The notes below the pieces were generated by a model. It had not been told where the DNA came from. It did not search any database and worked only from the letters and a program-made list of their open reading frames with translations. Position numbers and translations under genes: made by a program. Source: Sphingomonas immobilis (lineage in GTDB: Bacteria; Pseudomonadota; Alphaproteobacteria; Sphingomonadales; Sphingomonadaceae). Taken from it: DNA of 64,000 nt. This document shows positions 9,028-18,630 of this stretch, in pieces (positions within the stretch are counted from its first letter, which is position 1; the number at the start of each line of letters is the position of its first letter). The DNA lies in contig NZ_JAUQSZ010000018.1 in assembly GCF_030580995.1 (NCBI RefSeq), positions 1 to 64,000 on the forward strand. The letters are read 5' to 3'.

Positions 9028-10449
9028 TCAGGCCGCGCGCAGTTGCGCGGTGGCCGGGACGACAACTTCCGGCATCGGCGGCATCGCGAACGCCACGGGC
9101 GCATCGACGCCGCACAGCGCGAGCACCGTCGGCGCGATCTCCTGCAGCGAAACGGATCGCTCGATCACGCTCGGTGCGACGCCCGGCGTACGGATCCACA
9201 GGATGCCGTCGCGGTGGTGCATGCCGCTCTTCACGCCGCTGTCGATAGGGTAGAACAGATCGGCGAAGCGGCGCGGCTCATTGCTGCCGCCCGCCACGAT
9301 CAGGGCATCGGCCGCAGGCGGCGCGATGACGTCACAGCCGGCATAGAGCTCGGCTTCCGTCCGCCGCACCTTGAGCACCGGCTTGCCGTCGATCGTCAGC
9401 GTCGCGAGTTGCGCCTCGGCAGCTTCGGCAGCGGCCGCATCGGGGAAGTAGAGGCGGAATTCCTCCGCCATAACCGGCGCGATCGTATAGGGTTCGGCAA
9501 CGCCCGCGAAGCGTAGCAGCGCGGCGGTGTCGAGCGGCTTGAACAGCATCTTGCCGCCATCCTCGTCATAGCCGGTCAGCGGCTGCTGGCCGAGCGCAGT
9601 GCAGAGGATGACCGTGGTATCCGGCCCCGCCATCTGCAACGTACGATCGAGCAGCGCGTCCATTTTCTGATAGCCGAACAGCATCGCATCGCCATATTCC
9701 TGCTGCGCGCCGTCATCGGGGGCGAGCGCGAAAGCGGCGGGATCGTAATTCCGCCAGTAATAATGCTGATAATGCGCGGTGCTGTTGAGGAAGAAGGTCG
9801 CCAGCGCCGGGCGCAGCCGCTGATAATCGTGGCGGAACACGTCGAACATCAGATCGTCGAGCACCGCCGCACGGCGCCATTTGCCCAAGCCACTACGTTC
9901 GCCAGCGAGCTGGCGGATGGCATCGGTGACGGTGCGCAGCGACAGGCCGTGCGACACCATGAAGCGCACGAAACGCAGATAGTCCGACTTGGCGAGCGGC
10001 GGCTTGTCGCGCGTATATTCCTGCACATAGGTGCGCACGAAATCGAAGAAGGCGGCAAATTCGGTTTCCGGGATCGGGCGTAGGCCGGTCGACCAAGGAT
10101 CGGGCAGGACGTGGCCGCGGATGGCGTTGCCGCGCACTGCGGCGTTCATGCTGCCGCACACCCAGACCGCCCGTCCGGCGTCTGAGATCATGTCCCAGAT
10201 GCGCGGCGCCTCGAGCTTTGGCCCGTCGCCGAGATCGAACACCTTGTGGTCAGCATAGCTGAGGCCGGTATGCACCGTGACCCACTGGATCCACGGCTCC
10301 AGATACGGCGGATCCTCGCCCGCGTCGGTGACGGCGGCAACGCTTTCGTCGCGCAACCGCTTGAACGCGGGCAGATGCCCCTGCGCGATGAAGCGATCCA
10401 TCACCGCGGGTGTCAGTTCGTTGAACTCGAGAAGGATGACGTTGCTCAT
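9028..10449 (-). CDS. Alkaline phosphatase superfamily / type I phosphodiesterase-like protein
   Basis: A 473-residue protein starting MSNVILLEFNELTP, with the alpha/beta fold signs of the alkaline phosphatase superfamily: VHTGLSYADH around the usual nucleophile Thr/Ser, then VILCTALGQQPL and SGMHHRDGILWIRTPG near the C-terminus, where metal-binding Asp/His normally lie. It has no signal peptide, so it is probably cytoplasmic. Relatives occur in polysaccharide loci, but their substrates are poorly known; phosphate-ester processing of a precursor is possible. It follows the GT4 gene at 10509 by 59 bp on the same strand. Confidence 0.6.
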   Translation of the reverse strand: MSNVILLEFNELTPAVMDRFIAQGHLPAFKRLRDESVAAVTDAGEDPPYLEPWIQWVTVHTGLSYADHKVFDLGDGPKLEAPRIWDMISDAGRAVWVCGSMNAAVRGNAIRGHVLPDPWSTGLRPIPETEFAAFFDFVRTYVQEYTRDKPPLAKSDYLRFVRFMVSHGLSLRTVTDAIRQLAGERSGLGKWRRAAVLDDLMFDVFRHDYQRLRPALATFFLNSTAHYQHYYWRNYDPAAFALAPDDGAQQEYGDAMLFGYQKMDALLDRTLQMAGPDTTVILCTALGQQPLTGYDEDGGKMLFKPLDTAALLRFAGVAEPYTIAPVMAEEFRLYFPDAAAAEAAEAQLATLTIDGKPVLKVRRTEAELYAGCDVIAPPAADALIVAGGSNEPRRFADLFYPIDSGVKSGMHHRDGILWIRTPGVAPSVIERSVSLQEIAPTVLALCGVDAPVAFAMPPMPEVVVPATAQLRAA

Positions 10450-10508
10450 GCGCGCCTACCGAAAAGCCTCTTGGTGTCAGCCATACACGATCATGCTGCG
10501 CTGCGATA

Positions 10509-11690
10509 TCACCGAGATACGGCCTTACCGCGCGCAGTGATAAGATTTCGATACAGCTCGGCGGTACGGATGCCGATAGCGTCCCAGCCGGTCGCCGCGA
10601 GTGCGCCCGGCGCGACCTTCCGCCCGACCGCATCGGCCAGCGCCGCCGCCAGCGTATCGATGTCGCCGGGCGGGATCAGCCGCCCGGTCTCGCCGTCGCG
10701 CAGCGTCTCGGCAAAGGCGCCGATGTCACTGGCGACGATCCATTTGCCGAGCCCGAGGATCAGGAACAGCACCCCGCTCGCGTCGATCGCGCGGTAGGGC
10801 AGCACGAAACTGTCCGCGCCCGCCAACAACGCCGCCATATCCGCATCGGAAAAGACGCGCGGCTCGAATCGCAGTGTCTTACCATCGATCCCAAGCTCCG
10901 CCGCCCGCGCCCGCAACGGAGCAAGATCGATCATCGGCTCTCCGGCGATCATCACCTCGATGCGGGCCCGCTGTGCCGGATCGAGCCTGCCCAGCGCCTC
11001 GACCAGCAGGTCGGCGCCCTTGTAATGTTGAAGCCGCCCGAACAGCACGATCCGCCAGCGCGCACCACGCGCCTGCGGTTCCGCCGCGCCGGCCAACGGC
11101 AGCGGGCCGTGCGGGATGACGTGGATGCGCTCAGCCGGTGCGCCCGCACCGATCAGGCTCGCGCGGCCGCTTTCCGTATGGACGATCAGCGCATCGGCAA
11201 CATCGAACAGCCGTTCGAAACCGCGTGTGCGCCAGGCATTCATCGCCTTGCCGTTGAAAGGCTGGGTATCGTGGACGGTGAACACCACCGGACGGCGCGT
11301 GCGGATTTGCCCCAGCGCAAATGCGTCGATCGCCGGCACCATCGCCCATTGCACATGCACGACGTCGTAGCGCCGCGCGAGGTGTACCATGCGCGCGAGG
11401 CCAAGCGGATGCTCGGCCGCCTTCAACAGTCGCGACAGCGGGCGTTCGCTACGCGGGCCACCGCGCTCGCTCACCGGATAGAAGAGCGCGGTCTGCGCAT
11501 CGGAAGGCAGTTGTATGCCTTCGCCCGCGCGCAGCCGCCGCGTCAGCCAGTGCGCCTCCACACCCGCCGCGACGAGTCCATTGTGGAGCGCCGTGTCGTA
11601 CGGTTGCGTGAAGAAAGACGAATCGACCAGCAACGCGCGGATCGGGCGACCGGCGCCTGCCATCGACGAACTGCCGCCCTCACCGCTCAT
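10509..11690 (-). CDS. Family 4 glycosyltransferase (GT-B)
   Basis: A 393-residue retaining GT-B transferase. The N-terminal acceptor domain contains DVVHVQWAMVPAID and VVFTVHDTQPFNGK. The donor domain starts near RIVLFGRLQHYKGADLLVEA and keeps an EX7E-like region around DADMAALLAGADSFVLPYRA. It probably acts in the cytoplasm on undecaprenyl-linked intermediates. An internal ATG at 11663 (MAGAGRPIRAL) preceded by GAGGGCGG is an alternative start. It lies 42 bp downstream of the tyrosine-kinase gene, so it is probably part of that operon. Confidence 0.85.
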   Translation of the reverse strand: MSGEGGSSSMAGAGRPIRALLVDSSFFTQPYDTALHNGLVAAGVEAHWLTRRLRAGEGIQLPSDAQTALFYPVSERGGPRSERPLSRLLKAAEHPLGLARMVHLARRYDVVHVQWAMVPAIDAFALGQIRTRRPVVFTVHDTQPFNGKAMNAWRTRGFERLFDVADALIVHTESGRASLIGAGAPAERIHVIPHGPLPLAGAAEPQARGARWRIVLFGRLQHYKGADLLVEALGRLDPAQRARIEVMIAGEPMIDLAPLRARAAELGIDGKTLRFEPRVFSDADMAALLAGADSFVLPYRAIDASGVLFLILGLGKWIVASDIGAFAETLRDGETGRLIPPGDIDTLAAALADAVGRKVAPGALAATGWDAIGIRTAELYRNLITARGKAVSR

Positions 11691-11732
11691 GGGCGTCTCA
11701 GCCAGCGCCGCGTCCGAAGCCCGGCTGCCGCC

Positions 11733-13910
11733 TCACTCCTGACGGTAGTTCTGATAGTATTTGTAATAATAGGCCGGATTGTCGCTGCCCGAGCCCTGCG
11801 CCGCTTTCACGCTCATCATCGAAAGCACGGCGCCGAGCAACGGGACGCGATCCTTGAGCAGCATGTTGACCGCGTTGCGCACCGCGCCGCGCGGCGTGTC
11901 TTCCCAACGGATCACCATCACCACCGCGTCGGAAAGCCCGGCCAGCGTGCGTGCCTCAGCGACTGCGAGCAGCGGCGGCGTATCGAGCAGGATCACGTCG
12001 TACCGCGCCTGCAGCGCATCGAGCAGCTTCTGCATTGCGGGGCCGCTGAACAGATCGCGCGGGGTGAACGAAGGCTCGTTGACCGGCAGAACGTCGGGGC
12101 TGTCGTCGTCGGTACGCACCAGCGCCTGCTCCAGCGAGGCGGTGCCGTTCAATACCTCGATCAGGCCGGCATCCTGCTGCTGGTTGAGCGTCTTGCCAAG
12201 CGAACCGCGCCGCAGGTCGCAATCGACCAGGACGACCTTGTCGCCGCTCATCGCCATGATCCGGCCGAGCGCCGCCGACGTGGTGGTCTTGCCCTCGCCG
12301 GGCACCGACGAGACGATCGAGATCACCCGCTTCGGCTTGTCGACGTGGAACATCGCCTCATTACGGATCGTGCGCAGCGATTCGGCATAGGTCGACATCG
12401 GACGCGCGACGACATAGTCGGCCGGCGTCATGGCAGCGCCGCCCTCGCCGCCCAGGCGCCGCTTGGTCAGCAGGGGCAGCGACGTCAGCAGCGGGATGCC
12501 CAGCGTGCGCTCGACATCGTCGACGGTGCGGATGCCGGTCGACATCAGTTCGAGCACAAGCGCCGCAAGCACGCCGAGTATCGCGCCGAGCAGGACGCCG
12601 AACAGGCCGAACAGAATCCGGTTCGGCCAGGTTGCCCGCGCCGGAACGGCGGCGCGCTCGACGATCGTTCCCTGCGGCTCGGAGCTGCGCGTTTCCTGGT
12701 TGGTCTGCTGGGCGGTCGCGGCAAGCTGGTTGTAGATAGTCCGCTTCGCTTCAGCCTCACGCGCAAGGCTGTCGGCGGTGACGGCTGCGCGCGTGTCGCC
12801 GGCCTGCTCGGACTTCAGCCGTGCGAGCTGCGACCGCAGGCTGCTGGCACCGGCTTCGGAAGCGCGTGCATCCGCCTCGAGGCCACCGATGATGCGGCGG
12901 GCTTCGGCGTCGATCTGACGGTCCACGCCGGAAAGCTGCTCGGCGATGCGGATCGATTCGGGATGCTTGGGGCCGTAGCGTGCGCTGATCTGCGCACCGT
13001 CGCGGGCAAGTTCGGCGCGCTGGCGGCGCAGATCGGCGATCACCGTCGATCCGAGCACCTGCGAGATCGCCTCGGTCCCGCCACGCGCCATCTGGGCGCG
13101 CGCCGCCGCCACGTTCGCGCGCGCGGCGGCAGCCGCGGCCTCGGCCGTGGCGAGCTGGTTCGACAAAGGCGCGACCTGCTGGTCGGTGATCGTGCCCTGA
13201 GTACCGCCCTGCACAATGCCGGCCTGCGAACGGTATTGCGCGACCCGCGCGTCGGCGGCCTGCACCTCGGCGCCGAGCGTGCGCAGCCGCTCCTCGAGCC
13301 ATTTCGCCTGGCGGCCGGCCGTGCCGGTGCGACGATCGACGCTGCTCTGCAGATACTCCTCGGCATAGACATTCGCGATCGCTGCCGCTTTTTCCGCCGA
13401 TTCGGACCGGAATATCATCTGCGCGATATAGGTGTCGGGCTCGCGCAGGACGCTCATCCGACCCTGCACGCCCGCGACGACACCGTCAGGCACCGGCGCA
13501 TTGGCCGCCGGCGCCGCTTCACCCTTGGCAAGCATCGGGTTGAATTCCGGATCGCGCGCCAGATTAAGCCGCTTCGCGACCGCCTCGGCGATGTCGCGCG
13601 AGCGCATGATCGAGATTTCGCTGTCGATGATGCCGTTCTCGGGCTGCGTGTTGGTCGCGTTGTTGTTTTCGATCGTGGTCATGTTGCGCGGGCTGATGCG
13701 CAGCCGCGCGACCGCATCGAATTGCGGCGTAATCAGCAGCGACACCGCGACCGCCGCCATCGCGACTATGACTGTGATGATGACGACGAGCGGCCAGCGC
13801 CTCCGAACCAGCGCGATGAGCGCCGCGAAGTCGAGCCCCGCCGACGTCTGCGGGACACCGGAGAGTTCGGCTGCGGAGAGAGCGCGGTCAGATGTCGCTT
13901 GAACGTTCAT
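11733..13910 (-). CDS. Polysaccharide co-polymerase with tyrosine autokinase domain (Wzc/ExoP type)
   Basis: A 725-residue inner-membrane protein controlling polymer length and export. The N-terminal Wzz domain has a membrane helix at about 38-58 and a long periplasmic coiled coil (about 190-420); the second helix is near 440-465. The C-terminal BY-kinase has Walker A SVPGEGKTTTSA (about 535), Walker A' VVLVDCDLRRG and Walker B VILLDTPPLL. A tyrosine cluster YYYKYYQNYRQE at the end is the usual autophosphorylation tail. Kinase and co-polymerase are one polypeptide, unlike the split arrangement of sphingan (gellan-type) loci. The start is supported by AGGACAG. No cognate low-molecular-weight phosphatase is seen in the window. 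Confidence 0.93.
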   Translation of the reverse strand: MNVQATSDRALSAAELSGVPQTSAGLDFAALIALVRRRWPLVVIITVIVAMAAVAVSLLITPQFDAVARLRISPRNMTTIENNNATNTQPENGIIDSEISIMRSRDIAEAVAKRLNLARDPEFNPMLAKGEAAPAANAPVPDGVVAGVQGRMSVLREPDTYIAQMIFRSESAEKAAAIANVYAEEYLQSSVDRRTGTAGRQAKWLEERLRTLGAEVQAADARVAQYRSQAGIVQGGTQGTITDQQVAPLSNQLATAEAAAAAARANVAAARAQMARGGTEAISQVLGSTVIADLRRQRAELARDGAQISARYGPKHPESIRIAEQLSGVDRQIDAEARRIIGGLEADARASEAGASSLRSQLARLKSEQAGDTRAAVTADSLAREAEAKRTIYNQLAATAQQTNQETRSSEPQGTIVERAAVPARATWPNRILFGLFGVLLGAILGVLAALVLELMSTGIRTVDDVERTLGIPLLTSLPLLTKRRLGGEGGAAMTPADYVVARPMSTYAESLRTIRNEAMFHVDKPKRVISIVSSVPGEGKTTTSAALGRIMAMSGDKVVLVDCDLRRGSLGKTLNQQQDAGLIEVLNGTASLEQALVRTDDDSPDVLPVNEPSFTPRDLFSGPAMQKLLDALQARYDVILLDTPPLLAVAEARTLAGLSDAVVMVIRWEDTPRGAVRNAVNMLLKDRVPLLGAVLSMMSVKAAQGSGSDNPAYYYKYYQNYRQE

Positions 13911-13938
13911 TTACTGTCCTTGGCCGGAACCGGCCATA

Positions 13939-15234
13939 TCAGAGCTGAAAGGTGAAACCGACGGTGCCGCGGGTCTCATCGAAAATCTGACCGAGCGGCG
14001 CCCCTTTCGAATCACGAGCGATGTGCGAGATCCCGGCGGAGATACCCATCTGATGGTTGAGGAGATAGTTGCCGCCGCCCGAAATGGTCCACAATTTGTC
14101 GCGCCGCGTGATCCCGCTGAAATCGTCCCATTCGACGCCGCCATCGACGTTGAGCAAAACATTGCGCAGAAGCTCATGGTCGATACGGACACGCCCGGAC
14201 GTCGCGAAATAGCCGCCCGAACCCGGCGTGACCGCGTCCTCGATCGTGCGGCGGCCGGTGAAGGTCACGGTCGTCAGCTGTGTCATGAAATATTCGATGC
14301 GAATATCGCCGGCAACGCCCTCGATCGTCGGATAGACCGGCGAATCATAGACCTGCTTGGTGTAGCCGAGACCAAACCAGCCGCGCACCACTGCGGTCAG
14401 ATCGAACGTAGCGCCGCCGAGCAGGCGAAAGCCCGTCGAATCACGGTTCTGTGCGCCGCCGAGCGCGCGGCCGGTGTCATATTGCGTGCCGAAAATCGAT
14501 GCCTGGACAAAAGCCGAGGTGCCCGGCGTCGCCGCATATTCCAGCCGGATCGCGCCGCGCTCGGTCGCACGGTCGCGGGTTTTCTGATCGACGATGCCGC
14601 CGATGATCGACGGCGTGTTGACGAAATCAATCTTGTTGTAATCGGCAAAGCCGACCAGCCGCATGCGCGCGCCCTGATACGCGCCGCGCAGTTCGCCGGT
14701 CTTGATCACGTACGGAACCGACGCGGCGGTATTTGCTGTGAACGACCCTGAAATCTGCGACTCATAAGCGCGCCGCACGCGGCCCCGTGCGGCAATGTAG
14801 CTGTCGCCGATGTTGAGCTTGCCGGCGACGCCGAAGCGGTAACCGTCCTCGTTCTTGTTGTCTGCGGTCGCGAAGCGGCGCAGGCTGGCACCGGCGTCGA
14901 CGGAGATCGAATGCCGTGACCAGTCCGACTGCGCGGTGATCGACGGATCGATCGTGAAGAACCCGTCGCTGACCGGATTGTTCGTGAAACCGTAGACGTT
15001 GTCCGAGTAACCCGCGCCTAGCGTGATCGACGGATAGTAGACCATGCTGCCGCCGCGGATGCCGGCCGCCTCGTAGTCCGGGCGCGGTCGGTCGCGAACA
15101 CTGACGTTGTCGCCGCGCACCACCTCGAACGGGATCTCGGAATCGAGGAAGCCGTTGCCGACCGTTTGCGCCTGCGCACCGGTCGCGCCGAATGCGGCCA
15201 CCGAGAACGTTATGAAGGCAGCGGCTTTTTTCAC
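13939..15234 (-). CDS. Outer-membrane beta-barrel protein of the EPS locus
   Basis: About 431 residues with a signal peptide (KKAAAFITFSVAAFGATGAQ, cleaved after AQAQ). Alternating polar/hydrophobic strands run through the mature part (for example YYPSITLGAGYSDNVYGF, FRLLGGATFDLTAVVRGWFG), and it ends in the canonical aromatic signal VGFTFQL. This resembles the putative beta-barrel porin 2 group often found next to wza/wzc genes. The GTG at 15234 is preceded by GGGGGATCC; longer versions lack a leader. It probably forms or supports the outer-membrane exit for the polymer. Gap to wzc is 28 bp. Confidence 0.8.
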   Translation of the reverse strand: MKKAAAFITFSVAAFGATGAQAQTVGNGFLDSEIPFEVVRGDNVSVRDRPRPDYEAAGIRGGSMVYYPSITLGAGYSDNVYGFTNNPVSDGFFTIDPSITAQSDWSRHSISVDAGASLRRFATADNKNEDGYRFGVAGKLNIGDSYIAARGRVRRAYESQISGSFTANTAASVPYVIKTGELRGAYQGARMRLVGFADYNKIDFVNTPSIIGGIVDQKTRDRATERGAIRLEYAATPGTSAFVQASIFGTQYDTGRALGGAQNRDSTGFRLLGGATFDLTAVVRGWFGLGYTKQVYDSPVYPTIEGVAGDIRIEYFMTQLTTVTFTGRRTIEDAVTPGSGGYFATSGRVRIDHELLRNVLLNVDGGVEWDDFSGITRRDKLWTISGGGNYLLNHQMGISAGISHIARDSKGAPLGQIFDETRGTVGFTFQL

Positions 15235-15305
15235 TTTAGGATCCCCCGATCGTGGATTTTCGTTAACTGCATCACGCAATTAACCGCGATTGGCGGCGCA
15301 GTCGA

Positions 15306-15683
15306 TTAGGGCGTGTAATCGGCCGAACCGCCGACGCTGAACGACGGCAAGCCGGATCCCACCGGACCACCCGACGCAAGCGCCGCGGTGCCCGAACCGC
15401 AGTGCGTCAGCGTGTCGGCCAGCCGCTTCGCCGCGGCCTTGGCCGCAGGACTCAGGCCACCGACCCGCGCAAGCGCCTGCTGCTGGATCGTGCAGTTATA
15501 CGGCGATTGATCGAGCAGCGCAGCGAACTGCGCCTGATACATATTCGTCGGCGTTCCGTCCGGCAGCCGCTGTGCGACGACCGTAATCTGATTTGCAAGC
15601 GCATCGACCTGCGCTTGATTGGGATCGTTGGCGCCTTGCCCGAACAATAGCATTGCGCCCAAAAACAACACGGGGCTGGCCAT
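15306..15683 (-). CDS. Small secreted or periplasmic protein, unknown function
   Basis: A 125-residue protein starting MASPVLFLGAMLLFGQGA, a short hydrophobic leader that is probably a signal sequence. The rest is Ala/Gln-rich with two cysteines (YNCTIQQQ and LTHCGSG) that could pair, and a Gly/Ser-rich end. The ATG at 15683 has GGAG seven bases upstream; the frame is open beyond it. No family is recognised. Its place between the beta-barrel and Wza-like genes suggests a role in EPS export. Confidence 0.55.
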   Translation of the reverse strand: MASPVLFLGAMLLFGQGANDPNQAQVDALANQITVVAQRLPDGTPTNMYQAQFAALLDQSPYNCTIQQQALARVGGLSPAAKAAAKRLADTLTHCGSGTAALASGGPVGSGLPSFSVGGSADYTP

Positions 15684-15793
15684 TTCACGTCTCCGTCGTC
15701 TTGCAGTGCAGCAAAACACAATACACAAGCGTTACAGATTTTCTACTAAATAACGCGACATCCTAGCGCCGTACGATCCGTATCGGAACATTC

Positions 15794-15822
15794 GGGACGT
15801 TTACTGCGCCCCTTAACGTCCC
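15794..15822. terminator. Inverted repeat downstream of the Wza-like gene
   Basis: GGGACGT and ACGTCCC are separated by 15 bases, 14 bp past the end of the leftward Wza-like gene and upstream of the small secreted protein. There is no T-tract, so it could be a weak terminator, an mRNA-stabilising hairpin or an operator. Confidence 0.4.
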
Positions 15823-15835
15823 CACTTGATCAGGA

Positions 15836-16423
15836 TCAGAACAATCGTTCGCCGATGCGGATGGTATCGCCCGGCTGAACGAGCAGATGGGAGGTGAGTC
15901 GAATGCGCTGCTCCTCGGTCGTTCCTGCACGTTTCAGAAACACGTATTTCTTGTTGGCGCGGTACGTGAAGCCTTCTGCCTTGGCGATCGCATTCACGAC
16001 CGTAAGCCCTGAGGAATAGGGGTATTCGCCAGACTTGCTGACCTCGCCGAGGATGTAGAAAGGGCGGAATGTAAGCACGTCGATCGATATGCGCGGATCG
16101 ATCAGATACCCGTCGCCGAGCTTTTTCTCGAGCCCGCGGGCGAGCTCGGTCGCGGTCAGGCCCTGGGCGCGCACGTCGCCGATCAGCGGAAAGGAAATGA
16201 AGCCATTGCTATTGACCGGAAATTCGCCGGTCAGCTGCGTCTCGTTATAAACTGTGATGCGCACGCGATCGGCCACGCCGAGCACGTAATCAGGGCTGCC
16301 GTTGTCGGCCGCCGCCTGCACCGCGGCGGAGGGAGCGGGCGGAGCCTCGGCCGCCTTCTGCGCAAACGCGCCGGCCGGGGCGAACAAAACAGCAAAAAAC
16401 AGGATCAACCAAATACGCGCCAT
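15836..16423 (-). CDS. Polysaccharide export protein (Wza/GumB family)
   Basis: A 195-residue protein with a signal peptide (MARIWLILFFAVLFAPAGAF) and then the polysaccharide export domain: PDYVLGVADRVRITVYNE, GEFPVNSNGFISFPLIGDV, and a SLBB-like part around RPFYILGEVSKSGEYPYSSG. It forms the periplasmic/outer-membrane channel that pairs with the Wzc-type protein. No lipobox cysteine is visible, so it may be a non-acylated short form as in some alphaproteobacteria. The ATG at 16423 is chosen because it starts the leader; upstream in-frame sequence has no such pattern. Confidence 0.88.
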   Translation of the reverse strand: MARIWLILFFAVLFAPAGAFAQKAAEAPPAPSAAVQAAADNGSPDYVLGVADRVRITVYNETQLTGEFPVNSNGFISFPLIGDVRAQGLTATELARGLEKKLGDGYLIDPRISIDVLTFRPFYILGEVSKSGEYPYSSGLTVVNAIAKAEGFTYRANKKYVFLKRAGTTEEQRIRLTSHLLVQPGDTIRIGERLF

Positions 16424-16509
16424 GCCGATTCCGCTTTCACTCTGACTATCCGGCGTACCCGATATTGCAGTGCACCTTAACCTAGTCTTGCCGGGATAGC
16501 GTGCGGCGG

Positions 16510-17214
16510 TCAATCGGAAGTCGGCGTGCGCACCCGCATCGCGGCGGTCTGCATCGGTGCCGCAGCGGCGGTCATCGGCACGGCGCTTGTCCATACGTTC
16601 CAGTCGGCGCGCGACTGGCGGCTCACCCAGGTATAGGGCGATTTCTGCCAGCTCTCGAGCTGGGCGAAGCGGCTGTCGAGCACGATCTCGCGGCGCTCGG
16701 TATGCGCGACCAGCACCGCGTGCAGGCCGATATCGCTGCGATAGCCGACCGCGAAATACAGATCCTCGGCCGGAAAGCCCGCCTCGACCAGCCGGATGCG
16801 CTTCTCGATCGCAAGGTCTTCGCAATCGCCCGCAGCATCCTTGCCCATGCCGGTCCGGCGCCAGACTTCGGCACGGCCGGTCGTCTCGTAATCGCTGCGC
16901 TGGCGGACATGGCGGTTGACGCGGCTGTTGACCTTGCGGATCAGCTTGACGCGGTCGGCATCGGACAATGCCAGTTGCGATTCACCCTGCCCCGCCATTT
17001 CCTGACAGAGGCTCGGATCGGAGCTGCACATTTCGGTGAAGCCGCGCGGGGTCGCATAGTCGTCGATCGGGTTCGCGATCGGCACCGGCACGACCGGACG
17101 CAGCACGACCGCCGGCCGCAGCGACGGCTGTTCGGACAGTGCCGGATCGAACGGCATGAATGCCGCCGGCATTACCGTTTGGGTTAGTAAGCAAGCCATC
17201 GCGCCGCACAACAT
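16510..17214 (-). CDS. Transglutaminase-like cysteine peptidase (BTLCP / LapG-like)
   Basis: A 234-residue protein with an N-terminal hydrophobic leader (MLCGAMACLLTQTVMPAA), so probably periplasmic. The papain-like triad of the family is visible: Cys in GDCEDLAIEKR, His in DIGLHAVLVA and Asp in EIVLDSRF. Members of this family are known to lie near type I secretion genes, and LapG cleaves an RTX adhesin. Here three RTX proteins and a type I system share the locus, but none shows an obvious LapG-type site in its N-terminus. The ATG at 17214 is supported by GGAGG six bases upstream. Confidence 0.8.
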   Translation of the reverse strand: MLCGAMACLLTQTVMPAAFMPFDPALSEQPSLRPAVVLRPVVPVPIANPIDDYATPRGFTEMCSSDPSLCQEMAGQGESQLALSDADRVKLIRKVNSRVNRHVRQRSDYETTGRAEVWRRTGMGKDAAGDCEDLAIEKRIRLVEAGFPAEDLYFAVGYRSDIGLHAVLVAHTERREIVLDSRFAQLESWQKSPYTWVSRQSRADWNVWTSAVPMTAAAAPMQTAAMRVRTPTSD

Positions 17215-17358
17215 CGCACGCCTCCAGATCAATGAAGGCGGCAGTAACCGGGACAGATGTAAGTCCCGCGAAGAGGGCTGGTTAATCGAACGCCAACCAT
17301 CCCGCGCACAAGGACGCACCGGAGTACGGCCTCATGCGCGGATAGTGCAAAGCCGATA

Positions 17359-18627
17359 TCAGGCGGCGGAAATGGTCGCTGTTCTCATCGCCCAGCCGGC
17401 ATCCGCCTGGATTGCGGCATAGGCGACATCGCTTTCATGCGTGCCGTCGAGCGTGAAGTTCGGCTTCCACAGCCCGGAATTGCGGGCGCTCTCCACCGTA
17501 TCGGCGACATCCCAGCAATCGAAGAACGGCTGCGGCACGCCACGCTTCCACGTATTGACCGCGACGCGCACCGCATTGTTGGCGTGTGTCGTCTGATTGG
17601 CGAGGCTCGCCCAGCCGTCGGTCGAACTGGTCACCGGCGGCGTGGTCGACACGATGATCCGCGCATTGGGGAAATAGCCGGCGATCGCCGTCAGATCGGC
17701 CTGAATCTGCGCGGCGGTACGCCCGGCGGTCACGTCGTTGATGGCATGTTCGAGTACGATGTACGGGCAATAGCGCAGGATCTCGACCTGCCGCGCATGG
17801 CTCGCCACGAACTGCGCGGCCTGCGTGCCGTAGACGCCGCCGTTGAGCGCCGCGTAGCCCGCCGTCGCCAGCCCACGCGCGATCTCGCCGACATTGCCCG
17901 ATGCGTCGAAGCTCGCCGTGCTCGATGTCGTGATCGCGCCCGCCGAACGGCTGTCGCCGACGATGCCGAAGCTCGGCCGCCGCGTCCGCGCCAGGATCGC
18001 GGCCGGATAGCTGCACAGCCCCGCCGCCTGCGCGGTGGAAACCTGCGTGCCGCTCAGCGTCTGGTCGGCGATGCCCGATGCCGCGTAACCGAACACGTCG
18101 ATGCCGAAGCCACGGTCGGTCTGGTCCGAAATCGTCGAAAAGACGATGCCCGACGCATTGGTCACGTAACGGCGGATCGCAAACAGCGCCCCCTTCGGGA
18201 TGCTGACGGCGACGAAATCCGAAAACAGGTTGGTATTGGTCGCCGCCGATCCGGTGCCCGCCCCGCCCCATGTCACCGCCGTGCAGGTGTTGAGCGGATA
18301 TTCGATCGCGGCGGTCACGCTCAGCGTCCCGCCGGTGCCGGTCTCGGTGCCGGCGTTGCTGTACCAGTTCGCCTCGACGATCTGCAGCGCGGAAATATCG
18401 TCGAGCGCGCGGTGATACGTGCGCGCCATCATCTGCTTGGGTGTGGCGGAATAGCCGCGCGCGAATGCGCACCGCGTCGCGACAGGCGCGATCGCCGCCG
18501 GCCGCGACAGCGCGGCGATCTGCCCGGCGGTCACCGCGGCATTGGCGCCGCTCCGGATCGCGGGCAGCCGCTCGGCTCCGCTCAACGCCGGGCTCAGGGG
18601 AAGTTCGGAAATTCGGATCTGGGGCAT
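17359..18627 (-). CDS. SGNH/GDSL-family esterase with phage-tail-like N-terminus
   Basis: A 422-residue protein. The SGNH fold is indicated by FGIVGDSRSAGA (nucleophile Ser), VLEHAINDVTAG and a C-terminal FTLDGTHESD (Asp/His pair). The first 40 residues (ISELPLSPALSGAERLPAI, then AVTAGQI) resemble the attachment segment of phage tail fibre or appendage proteins. It probably removes acyl groups from a polysaccharide. There is no signal peptide. The ATG is four bases from the TAA of the 39-residue ORF and follows GGAG, so it is translationally linked to the spike-base gene upstream. Confidence 0.75.
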   Translation of the reverse strand: MPQIRISELPLSPALSGAERLPAIRSGANAAVTAGQIAALSRPAAIAPVATRCAFARGYSATPKQMMARTYHRALDDISALQIVEANWYSNAGTETGTGGTLSVTAAIEYPLNTCTAVTWGGAGTGSAATNTNLFSDFVAVSIPKGALFAIRRYVTNASGIVFSTISDQTDRGFGIDVFGYAASGIADQTLSGTQVSTAQAAGLCSYPAAILARTRRPSFGIVGDSRSAGAITTSSTASFDASGNVGEIARGLATAGYAALNGGVYGTQAAQFVASHARQVEILRYCPYIVLEHAINDVTAGRTAAQIQADLTAIAGYFPNARIIVSTTPPVTSSTDGWASLANQTTHANNAVRVAVNTWKRGVPQPFFDCWDVADTVESARNSGLWKPNFTLDGTHESDVAYAAIQADAGWAMRTATISAA

Positions 18628-18630
18628 GGA

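Noticed and set aside
11025..13955. A 976-codon plus-strand frame
   Set aside because: Antisense shadow of the tyrosine-autokinase and GT4 genes; those show clear motifs and the shadow is Arg/His-rich without any.
13939..15234. The outer-membrane beta-barrel as the missing TolC partner of the type I system
   Set aside because: It has a beta-barrel strand pattern along its full length and no long alpha-helical repeats typical of TolC.
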